Shown: positions 1-6,295, counted from the stretch's first letter. The stretch: 14,535 nucleotides of DNA from Anaeromyces robustus (GCA_002104895.1 MCFG01000692.1:1-14535); one strand, 5' to 3'. Program-made: numbers and translations. Notes: a model not told the origin generated them from the sequence alone.

Positions 1-1697
1 GGCCCTATAATGTCAGAGTGGATAATTTCTAGTACTTCATTGGCTTTTGGTGTTGTTTTATTATGTGGATTCCTTTTCATTTTTGCAATTTTACATTCAT
101 TGCAAAAATTTCCTTTAATATTATGTAATTTTAAGTAATTCTTTAAATCTTCTGTGTAAAAATGGCCAAGCCGTCGATGCCAAATTAATTCATCGACATT
201 TTGAAAATTTTGTATGGCCATTATATTATTTTTATGATTCATCATTTCACACTTAAATAAAAGAAATGAAATAAGCATTTATAGCTATTGTTTATCTAAT
301 TGATAATTAGCTATTGTTTTGTAGTTTGAATCTAGCAATCTAAGAATAACATTATCGTTTAATTTTTCAATTAAAACTTTTATTCCAGATTTAGCTAGTT
401 CAATACCACTAATCATGTTTTTTGTTACGTTTTTTGAGTATAAAACATGATTTAATTTTAAAGTATGTTTATTAATTTTTAAATCCACTTCACCAAAAAC
501 CTTCAAATTCGCAGACAGTACCATTCGCACATTTTAAGATTATTTTTTCATTCTTAAAGTTCTTTAAAATATTTTTATTGTTAGTTATATGTTCTCCAGC
601 ACCTGAATCATATAACCATTCAATTTTATTATTTTTATTTTTACTAATATTTAATAAATTCTTAATATTTTCTATATTTATGGAAATACGCGTATTTTTA
701 TGTTTATTATTAAAATTTTCATAATTATTATCGTTATTATTATAATTTATAAAGTGTAATGATTTATTATCATCATTTTCATTATACACTTTATTGTCAA
801 TATTATATTTTAATTCATCATAATTAAAATCATTATTATATTCATTATTTAATTCGAAATTGTTCATGTAGCCCATATATCTTTGTTTTTCATTATTGAA
901 ATTGTTATTTGGTCTGGCGGTAGCTCTCCTGTTTGGATTCCTTAAGTTACACCAGCAGTCCTTGGTAGAGTGACCATTTTTATCACAAATGTGACAATAT
1001 TTGTTATTATTATTTTTATCATTATTTTTATTATTATTGTTTTTTCCAAAATTATTTTTTTTATGGGCATTAATAGTAGATTTATTATTATTTTTATTTT
1101 TAGAATTATTACTAAAGTTTTTTGGTTTTCTAAAATTCTTATGGATGGCATCTATTTCCATTGGATCATCTTTTTCTTCTTCTTCTTTTTCCATCCACTG
1201 ACCAGCGTAACATTTCATAGAAATGTTATATTTTATTCTCTTCATCAGGCTTTGTGAATCTTCGTTTTCTTTAAATTCAAACTTGTTTTTAAAGCCTGTT
1301 GGAAAAGTATTATAAATATATTTTATCTTTTCTTTATCTGATAGTTTAAAATCAGATTTATTCATATTCTCAAAAATATTATCTAACTTAGTTAATATTT
1401 TTGGAATTTCTTTAATGTTTTTGGCCTTTAATTTTTCAATTTTATTGGCCCAATATAACATATCAGTTTCATCTTCTCCATATTCACCTTTAAGGTATGT
1501 CATAATGGAGAATACTGATTCAAGTTTTAATATATCTTTTGCTATGGCAGGATTAATAGAAGTTAATATTATTAATCTTGTCTTTTTATTTTCAATGGTA
1601 GCTTTTCTAATTTCTTCTTCTGTTCTACCATTTTCTTTTAATTCCTTAACAATATCCTTCTCGGCATATTGTAAAGGATTGTTGAAAAATAGATTAC
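1..1697 (-). pseudogene. Ty1/copia gag-pol remnant, broken and interrupted
   Basis: Degenerate Ty1/copia retrotransposon polyprotein on the minus strand. The frame is open from 1697 down to a stop at about 490, although its first ATG is only at 1503. It reads as copia Gag (AIAKDILKLES just upstream of the ATG, YLKGEYG just after it), then PMEIDAIH, an Asn/Lys-rich stretch, a CCHC knuckle (CHICDKNGHSTKDC, about 955-996) and a protease motif WLYDSGAGEHIT (catalytic Asp codon 607-609). A single extra base in the A5 run at 495-499 shifts the frame; the protein continues through KNMISGIELAKSG to a TAG at 285-287 and a TAA at 279-281. In the same frame it then reads WHRRLGH and CNEC, the integrase HHCC zinc domain, ending in HSDIIGP with the first catalytic Asp as the window stops. 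The upstream end is cut by the LTR element inserted at 1698; beyond that insertion the frame meets a stop at 6921-6923. Dead in its present form. Confidence 0.88.
1693..1697. repeat. Target-site duplication, left copy (ATTAC)
   Basis: ATTAC lies directly before the 5' LTR and is repeated exactly after the 3' LTR at 6897-6901. A perfect 5-bp duplication is the normal footprint of Ty3-type integrase and shows that both ends belong to one insertion, not to recombination between elements. Confidence 0.93.
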
Positions 1698-1732
1698 TGT
1701 AACGAAACTCAGAATTAGTAAAATAGCAACCA

Positions 1733-1787
1733 TGGTCTAGTGGTCAGACACTAGAACCATCAGGCCGAACCTCTCGGGTTCGACTCT
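1733..1787 (+). promoter_or_regulatory. U3 double hairpin with pol III A/B-box-like motifs
   Basis: Hairpin 1 pairs TCTAGT (1736-1741) with ACTAGA (1750-1755) around an 8-nt loop. Hairpin 2 pairs CGAACC (1766-1771) with GGTTCG (1777-1782) around TCTCG. The other LTR family in the window (13578-13626) has the same two hairpins with different paired bases and the same TCTCG loop, so the pairing is selected. The sequence also resembles a pol III promoter: TGGTCTAGTGG (1733-1743) fits an A box and GGTTCGACTCT (1777-1787) nearly fits a B box. It does not fold as a tRNA, because TTCGA sits in a stem. Identical at 6331-6385 in the 3' LTR. Role unknown. Confidence 0.65.
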
Positions 1788-1871
1788 CACTCTTTCCAAT
1801 TTTGGAAAAATTTTATTTTAAAAATTTATTATCAAAATTTTCTACACTTTTCCTTGTTGTAGAAATTACTC

Positions 1872-1905
1872 GAATTTAATCGATAAAATCTTATCGATTA
1901 AATTC
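1872..1905. repeat. Perfect 15-bp inverted repeat in U3
   Basis: GAATTTAATCGATAA (1872-1886) and its exact complement (1891-1905) are separated by AATC. It is copied at 6470-6503. It may be a symmetric protein-binding site or hairpin. The second LTR family has a less perfect inverted repeat (ACCAA/TTGGT type, about 13675-13715) at a comparable place. Confidence 0.8.
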
Positions 1906-2031
1906 TAAAAGATTCTAGTTTTTCTTTTTATTTTAAATTTTATTTATCCGAGATTCATTTTAAATCAAAAAATCTAAGTTTCTAGAACTTTTAATACTTT
2001 TTACAAACGAAAACTATTTTTCCGTAAAAAG

Positions 2032-2076
2032 TATAAATACGTGTAAAATTTCGACAAAAGAAATATTTTTTCTTCG
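2032..2076 (+). promoter_or_regulatory. LTR promoter: TATA box and inferred transcript start
   Basis: TATAAATA at 2032-2039, followed by CGTGTAAAA. The predicted transcript start is 2076, because the 11 nt from there complement the primer site. The second LTR family has TATAAATA at 13762-13769 and its complementary 11 nt begins at 13806, giving the same 44-nt distance. The start is inferred from that spacing and not measured. The 3' LTR copy lies at 6630-6674. Confidence 0.75.
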
Positions 2077-2086
2077 CGTTTTTATT
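2076..2086 (+). other. Candidate self-primer at the 5' end of R
   Basis: GCGTTTTTATT is the exact reverse complement of the primer-binding site at 2298-2308. In Tf1 of fission yeast the first 11 nt of the mRNA fold back on the primer site and are cleaved to prime cDNA synthesis; length, place and pairing match here. The palindrome TTAACTAGTTAA overlaps its last bases and runs on downstream. Confidence 0.8.
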
Positions 2087-2274
2087 AACTAGTTAAATAA
2101 GTAATTCGAAATATTACACTAACTAATTAATAAATTATTATATTTTAAATTTAATAAAAATTAATAAAACATTTTATTATAAAACATATTTTTAATTAAC
2201 TGTGTCTTTTATCTTTCTTAGATCCTTCGTGTTGTCCATTATTTCGAGTTACTCAAGCTTGCGGGCCTATTGCT

Positions 2275-2280
2275 AATAAA
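2275..2280 (+). promoter_or_regulatory. Possible polyadenylation signal
   Basis: AATAAA, 18 bases before the LTR end. The copy that would act is 6873-6878 in the 3' LTR. AATAAA is common by chance in DNA this rich in A, so only its position supports it. Confidence 0.35.
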
Positions 2281-2297
2281 CTTCACTCTATCATTAC

Positions 2298-2308
2298 AAT
2301 AAAAACGC
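2298..2308 (+). other. Primer-binding site, self-priming type
   Basis: AATAAAAACGC begins at the last base of the 5' LTR. No TGG is present, so the 3' end of a normal tRNA cannot pair here. It pairs perfectly with 2076-2086 of the same transcript. The related element has AATAAAAACTC at 13976-13986, with the matching change in its own primer segment. A further shared AATACCT follows about 20-30 bases downstream in both elements. Confidence 0.82.
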
Positions 2309-2593
2309 CTCTAAATTAGAAAAACAAGCAATACCTCCGCAAGTAAGCTACCGCCTGTATTAGTAAGCCACCTTCCTTTTTAGAAAACTACCGCTATAAA
2401 TCCACTTCTTAGTTAGGTCGCTACTCCCCAATTTTTATATTAAAATCAAAGAAAAATTAGCTATCCATTTGGAAATACCATTTTAGTAAACCAGATCAAT
2501 CTTAGAAATAAAATAACTTAAAACAATCCGTTAAAGAAAATAACCCTTTGAAAATCAATTCAAGAAACAAATAACCTAACCCTATAAATTATA
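2309..2593 (+). other. Proximal leader of the LTR element, non-coding
   Basis: No credible reading frame. Less A+T-rich than its surroundings, with repeated short words such as GTAAGCTACCGCC, GTAAGCCACC and CTACCGC at about 2341-2395. No single stable fold was found. Confidence 0.5.
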
Positions 2594-2768
2594 TAAGTGA
2601 ACAAAATATAATAATTTAAATAAATCCATAATTAAGTGAACCAAAATTTAAGAACTAAATAAATCAATTAGGAAATCTAAGTGAATAAAACCCAAGGTTA
2701 AATAAATCAAATATATAAGTGAACAAATAAATATTAATTAAATAAATTAATATAATAATTAAGTGAAC
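2594..2768 (+). repeat. Degenerate ~40-bp tandem repeat with TAAGTGAAC core
   Basis: TAAGTGAAC starts at 2594, 2633, 2716 and 2760, and TAAGTGAAT at 2678. Spacings are 38-45 bases, with AAATAAAT between cores. The array leads straight into the poly(A) tract. Non-coding; role unknown. Confidence 0.75.
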
Positions 2769-2780
2769 ATTTTTACAAGT

Positions 2781-2784
<4 letters not shown>

Positions 2785-2818
<34 letters not shown>
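2785..2818 (+). repeat. Poly(A)34 inside the retrotransposon leader
   Basis: An uninterrupted run of 34 A on the sense strand, between the TAAGTGAAC repeats and the structured domains, over 1 kb before the gag ATG. The related element has a 62-nt run at the corresponding part of its leader. It could bind poly(A)-binding protein or only be replication slippage. Confidence 0.85.
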
Positions 2819-2820
<2 letters not shown>

Positions 2821-2833
2821 ATAATAATAATTA

Positions 2834-2938
2834 ATAAATTCCTTGCTTGAAATAGTAGCAAGAAAACCTTGTGTAATAAAGATTTTTGTGTGTAACTTTT
2901 AAAAACAAGGAATTTATAGATAATAATCCTTGTTTTTA
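2834..2938 (+). ncRNA. Two mutually exclusive leader hairpins
   Basis: ATAAATTCCTTG (2834-2845) pairs perfectly with CAAGGAATTTAT (2906-2917). TAAAAACAAGG (2900-2910) pairs perfectly with CCTTGTTTTTA (2928-2938). Both use CAAGG at 2906-2910, so only one can form at a time. A small hairpin, CTTGCT (2842-2847) with AGCAAG (2857-2862), fits only with the second state. The layout resembles an RNA switch. Confidence 0.6.
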
Positions 2939-2946
2939 TCGTCCCT

Positions 2947-3083
2947 TTTACTCTTTATAAAATTTCTTATATTCGCATTGGCCCTCGCTGGTAGGCAGAG
3001 GCGTAAGTCCTACATTCAGCTCCGGTAGGTTGATAAACCGAAAGAACAGCAGTGCGAAACAAAGAATAATAAAAAAGAGTAAA
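2947..3083 (+). ncRNA. Structured leader RNA domain, copy A
   Basis: Nested helices readable from the sequence: outer stem TTTACTCTTT (2947-2956) with 3074-3083; closing stem TTCGCATTG (2972-2980) with CAGTGCGAA (3050-3058); GCTGGTAGG (2987-2995) with CCTAC and CAGC (3009-3020) across an ATT bulge, closing a 13-nt loop that contains GTAAG; and GGTT/AACC (3028-3039) with loop GATA. Copy B repeats the same plan. I compared it with hammerhead, HDV and twister consensus features and found no match. A packaging, dimerisation or ribosome-recruiting signal is possible, but function is unknown. Confidence 0.75.
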
Positions 3084-3206
3084 TATTATAGTCGTTATTA
3101 TTATTATAGGTAAATAAGTGTTATTAAAATATACTAGGAGCGTATAGAGCTCATATACAGAGTTAGGAGATTAGTCTTCTTTAGTGCTGCATTCGACAAA
3201 TAGATT

Positions 3207-3353
3207 TGGTTCTAGACTAGGTAAAACTCCAGCGAGAGGACAGTCACCGTAGTCTATTTATATAGGAAAACGGTTCTAGGTCTGCAGCAACTCTGGCGAA
3301 CAAGGAACTCCAGTCACCGAAGGCTGTAGGTTGGTCGCGAAGGTAAAACGACC
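3207..3353 (+). ncRNA. Duplicated hairpin module between the two large RNA domains
   Basis: Two related hairpins, each led by GGTTCTAG. The first closes with TAGACTA (3213-3219) and TAGTCTA (3250-3256). The second closes with CTGCAGC (3282-3288) and GCTGTAG (3323-3329). Stem sequences differ, but the interiors share ACTCyrGCGA and CAGTCACCG. A third hairpin, GGTCG (3333-3337) with CGACC (3349-3353), follows. This is a clearly G+C-richer island in the leader and is non-coding. Confidence 0.65.
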
Positions 3354-3413
3354 CTAAAACATATATAGTTTTTAATTTTATTTCGAGGTCTAGTATATAC
3401 CTCTTGTTAAGTA

Positions 3414-3532
3414 ACTTCTGCCGGTTTTTCTATAGTTGTAAGGCAAAAGAAGTAAAAATTAAAATATTTACCTATAAACTATCCCAAAGACTTTAAAATT
3501 CGAAATCTCTTATTATAAATAAGGAAAGTCTT
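3414..3532 (+). ncRNA. Two further leader stem-loops
   Basis: ACTTCTGCC (3414-3422) pairs with GGC (3442-3444) and AGAAGT (3448-3453) across an AAA bulge. AAGACTTT (3487-3494) pairs with AAAGTCTT (3525-3532). Each is plausible alone, but neither has a second copy to confirm it. Confidence 0.45.
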
Positions 3533-3554
3533 AATTGATATTCCTTCAGCACTT

Positions 3555-3679
3555 ATTTTTAAATCAACTTCTTATCTACGTATTGACCCTCGCTGGTAGG
3601 CATAAATGTAAGACCTGCATTCAGCTCTTCGGTTGATAAACTGAATGAACAGCAATACGGAAAAGAAGTATTTAAAAAT
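3555..3679 (+). ncRNA. Structured leader RNA domain, copy B
   Basis: Same architecture as copy A about 600 bases upstream. Outer stems are ATTTTTAAAT (3555-3564) with 3670-3679 and ACTTCTT with AAGAAGT. The closing stem is CGTATTG (3579-3585) with CAATACG (3653-3659). GCTGGTAGG (3592-3600) pairs with CCTGC and CAGC (3614-3625) across the same ATT bulge and closes a 13-nt loop with GTAAG. TTCGGTT (3628-3634) pairs with AACTGAA (3639-3645) around GATA. Differences from copy A keep pairing, notably C-G to T-A in the closing stem. Confidence 0.75.
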
Positions 3680-3860
3680 ATTTAAAATTATATATCAATT
3701 AATTCAGAAGCTTATTTATAATATTTAATCCAAAAAATTATAACTCTCTAAGCAAACTCAAAGCACTTTTATAAAATTAACTATTGTGGGAACACTTATA
3801 ATCAAAACTTTAAAACGTATTCTTAACATATTTATATAAATTCAAAAATAATAATACATA
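3680..3860 (+). other. Unstructured spacer before the gag ATG
   Basis: A+T-rich, no long reading frame and no clear hairpin. The bases just before the start codon (AATACATA, then ATGG) suit eukaryotic initiation at 3861. Confidence 0.5.
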
Positions 3861-4934
3861 ATGGAAGAAGAAAACTTCAATAATATTAATCCAATTTTTA
3901 AAGACGGATTTGCAGGAGACCGTCGTTACTTTAAAGGTTTTCTAGCCAAAATGGAACTTATTTTTATGTTACAGCCCGATAAGTTCGAAGAAGATCCAAT
4001 CAAGGTTGCCTACATTATATCCAGACTCTACGGTTCAGCAATGAACTGGGCCGCAACCCTGATAGAAAACAATGATCCTTGCCTCAACGACTACGACGCT
4101 TTCATATCCAAAATTAAAGCTACCTTCGGAAGCTATGATTCCACATTCATAGCAAACCAAAAACTTAAAACGATCAGGCAAAAACGTTTAGGAGACGTCG
4201 GAAGCTACATTATGGAATTCAACAAATACGCCGACGAATCATCCTGGAACGAGGAAGCTAAAATGGATGCTTTTCTCTCAGGCCTAAACGATCAGATAGC
4301 TACTCGAATATTGGAAATGTTTCCTGGTCCTCAATCTCTCTTCTCCATGCAAACAATAGCTTCAAGAATCGATTGTCGACTCTCTACCCATCGACAATTT
4401 TTTAACCCTCAAAGTCGTTTTAATAATAATAACAGCAATAATTATAATAATTCCAATAAAAGCAAGGAACCCTTCTCTAACACAAAACAATCAACTTTCA
4501 GATTTCGTGAACCATTAAGTAACGAAGAAAAAGAAAGAAGAAGAAAAGAAAACCTTTGTGCTTACTGTGGATCAAAAAACCATCAAGTCAACAATTGCCC
4601 TTTGAAGAATAAAGTAAATGAAGATAACAATAAACCCTCTTCCAGCAATGCTTTTATCTCTAATCCAGAATTTAAACCAAAACCAAGACCTAGACTCTCT
4701 GATGACCCATCTTTGAATGCTCCAGTTGTCGAATTCAATCTACAAACTCTAAACTCTTCCTGCAACGTTAAGTTACTGATTGATTCAGGTTCTCAATTAA
4801 ATCTTATGGATATTCACTTTGCTAAAGAAAACAATATTCCTTTCGATACAAATTCTACTTTACCTGCCGTTTCTGGAGTAGCCGGAAATCAAACAATTTT
4901 CGGTAAAACTTTTTCCCATCACGTTGAAATATAA
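3861..4934 (+). CDS. gag: Ty3-type Gag with amino-terminal half of the protease
   Basis: 357-residue frame from a well-placed ATG. Residues about 20-180 are a typical retrotransposon Gag capsid region (FKGFLAKMELIF, NWAATLIE, YIMEFNKYA, MDAFLSGL), which forms the virus-like particle. An Asn/Ser-rich linker follows at about 183-210, a basic stretch (KERRRK) and then a nucleocapsid zinc knuckle CAYCGSKNHQVNNC (residues 233-246, CX2CX4HX4C) for RNA binding. From about 285 an aspartic protease begins, with catalytic LLIDSGSQ (Asp308). The frame stops at TAA 4932-4934, in the middle of the protease fold; the second half lies in the next frame. The Gag part looks intact and, unlike the flanking DNA, has many GC-ending codons. 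It would encapsidate RNA if expressed. Identification as Ty3-type Gag rests on motif recognition. Confidence 0.93.
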   Translation: MEEENFNNINPIFKDGFAGDRRYFKGFLAKMELIFMLQPDKFEEDPIKVAYIISRLYGSAMNWAATLIENNDPCLNDYDAFISKIKATFGSYDSTFIANQKLKTIRQKRLGDVGSYIMEFNKYADESSWNEEAKMDAFLSGLNDQIATRILEMFPGPQSLFSMQTIASRIDCRLSTHRQFFNPQSRFNNNNSNNYNNSNKSKEPFSNTKQSTFRFREPLSNEEKERRRKENLCAYCGSKNHQVNNCPLKNKVNEDNNKPSSSNAFISNPEFKPKPRPRLSDDPSLNAPVVEFNLQTLNSSCNVKLLIDSGSQLNLMDIHFAKENNIPFDTNSTLPAVSGVAGNQTIFGKTFSHHVEI

Positions 4935-5883
4935 AAATCACCTTTGCAAAACAGAATTCTATATCGTTGATCTACCCCCATATTGTGGTATTCTTGGAAT
5001 AGATTGGCTTGCAACCCACAATCCCTCTATCAATTTTACAACTAAAGAAATAGGCTTCAACTCAAACTATTGTCTTTCAAATTGTCTGACACTTTCAAAC
5101 TCATTTGTAGCAAACTCAAAAAATAAAAAATCTGATAAATCTAGTAAACCTCATTCTAAAAATAATCATTATATTGAAAATCCCTCTGTCAATAAATCTT
5201 CTTGTAATACTTCTTGTTCCCACTCTGAACGTACAAAATCAATTAATTCTCAACATTTGAAAAATAATATCAAATCTACTCATGCCTCTAATTCTTGTGT
5301 ATTTCCTAGTAAATATTCCTGTAATCCTGTTAATCTTAGAAAAAATTCTTGCAATTCTGTTAATTTTAGAAAAAATTCTTGTAATCCTGTCAATCCTAGA
5401 AAAAATTCTTGTAACTCTGTTAATCCTGATAATAACCTTTACAATGCTGTTAATCTTAGTAATGATCCTTTTAACAATAATTCCTGTAACAATTCAAAAT
5501 TTAGTAATCAATCTGTTTCCTCTGATATTCCTAATTCTGGTTTAAAATCAAATACTCAAAATCAACATACTCAATACAGCAATCTTTCAAAACCAAATAA
5601 TTCAATCTTCTCGAAGGAGAGTGTGAATGATGATAATAAATCAAAGTCAAATTTTTGCTCAAAATCAAATAAACATTCTACGTGTCAAAATTTTTTTCTA
5701 CCAAATCCAAAAGAAATTATTAACAACTCTTCATTCTTTGCAATCAGTAAATCAAAATCAATTAAATACAAAAGAAAACTAAACAACAAATTTAAAGAAT
5801 TTAAAACTGATGCATACCTCCCTTATGAAGACAAACCACCTGAAAATTTACCCTGCTACGTTGTGAAAAATAAATCAAAATGA
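4924..5883 (+). CDS. Protease carboxy-terminal half plus Asn/Ser-rich tail, +1 frame
   Basis: Continuation of the protease one base out of frame. The open frame begins before the gag stop and has no ATG at its start (TTG at 4924), so it is expressed only by frameshifting or is silenced by a one-base insertion near 4930. It opens with FYIVDLPPYCGILGIDWL, the conserved second half of a Ty3 protease (ILGIDWL at residues 23-29). About 270 residues rich in Asn, Ser, Lys and Cys follow, including five 10-residue repeats at residues 131-180. The end (PNPKEI, YLPYEDKPPENLP) may be a vestige of the linker before reverse transcriptase, then TGA. No polymerase follows. Third positions here are much richer in A/T than in gag, suggesting a different history or relaxed selection. 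Confidence 0.8.
   Translation: MKYKNHLCKTEFYIVDLPPYCGILGIDWLATHNPSINFTTKEIGFNSNYCLSNCLTLSNSFVANSKNKKSDKSSKPHSKNNHYIENPSVNKSSCNTSCSHSERTKSINSQHLKNNIKSTHASNSCVFPSKYSCNPVNLRKNSCNSVNFRKNSCNPVNPRKNSCNSVNPDNNLYNAVNLSNDPFNNNSCNNSKFSNQSVSSDIPNSGLKSNTQNQHTQYSNLSKPNNSIFSKESVNDDNKSKSNFCSKSNKHSTCQNFFLPNPKEIINNSSFFAISKSKSIKYKRKLNNKFKEFKTDAYLPYEDKPPENLPCYVVKNKSK
5314..5463 (+). repeat. Five 30-bp coding repeats (10 residues each)
   Basis: Protein units are YSCNPVNLRK, NSCNSVNFRK, NSCNPVNPRK, NSCNSVNPDN and NLYNAVNLSN. The DNA repeats have the same 30-base period and the first four are most alike. The period is a multiple of three, so copy number can change without breaking the frame. Confidence 0.9.
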
Positions 5884-6283
5884 AAAAAGAAAATTTATAA
5901 AATGAATCTCAACTATTAAATCTATCCTATTAATATTCTTATTAACTATTAATATCACTATAATAAATTTAAATATTATTTACTTTATTAATATCAAATT
6001 TATTTTATTACTATAGTCAAAATATATTTATACCTAGTTTAAAATTTAGTTAGTTTTATTACTATTAAAATATTATAACTTTATTAATATCAATATTCAT
6101 GTAATTATATTATTAATATCATGTAATTTTATTATTAATATCATGTAATTCTCTATTATTATTATCAAAATTTTTATCATTATATAAATTCGAAATTTTA
6201 CACAAAAATAATTTATAAATATTAATAAAATTTTTATGGTATAGTTTAGCCTAATTTTGAGATTCGTCTGGTATCCGAATCCT
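5884..6283 (+). other. 3' non-coding region of the LTR element
   Basis: About 400 bases where pol would normally lie, with no reading frame. It contains a 22-bp tandem repeat with CATGTAATT at 6098, 6120 and 6142, and a hairpin GATTCG (6261-6266) with CGAATC (6276-6281) just before the polypurine tract. The last 60 bases or so are less A+T-rich and may be a cis-acting segment kept from an autonomous parent. Confidence 0.6.
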
Positions 6284-6292
6284 AGAGGAGGA
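6284..6292 (+). other. Polypurine tract
   Basis: AGAGGAGGA, three bases before the 3' LTR. This is the expected primer for plus-strand DNA synthesis in LTR elements, and its position supports the LTR boundary. Confidence 0.82.
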
Positions 6293-6295
6293 CCA

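Larger units (their letters stand above)
1698..2298 (+). repeat. 5' long terminal repeat (601 bp)
   Basis: Starts TGTAACG and ends TCATTACA, giving short inverted ends TGTAA/TTACA. Matches 6296-6896 over its full length apart from two C/T differences. From the TATA box at 2032 and the primer match at 2076, U3 would be about 1698-2075 and R plus U5 about 2076-2298. U3 holds two hairpins near its start and a 15-bp palindrome at 1872-1905. Confidence 0.97.

Noticed and set aside
942-1702. Reading frames on both strands overlapping the copia Gag
   Set aside because: They are shadow frames of a low-complexity Asn/Lys-rich coding stretch, give Ile/Leu/Phe-only protein and have no domain.
1720-1800. 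A genuine tRNA gene in the LTR
   Set aside because: A and B box-like motifs are present, but there is no acceptor stem or proper T arm, and TTCGA lies in a stem.
2664-2861. 65-residue minus-strand frame rich in Phe
   Set aside because: Antisense of the poly(A) tract and the leader repeats.
2947-3679. Hammerhead, HDV-like or twister ribozyme in the leader domains
   Set aside because: GGTTGATAAACCGAAA and CCTCGCTGG recall parts of these, but the required core strings and helix order are missing.
5884-6295. Hidden or decayed reverse transcriptase
   Set aside because: No YxDD-type, RNase H or integrase motif can be read in any frame, and the interval is too short.
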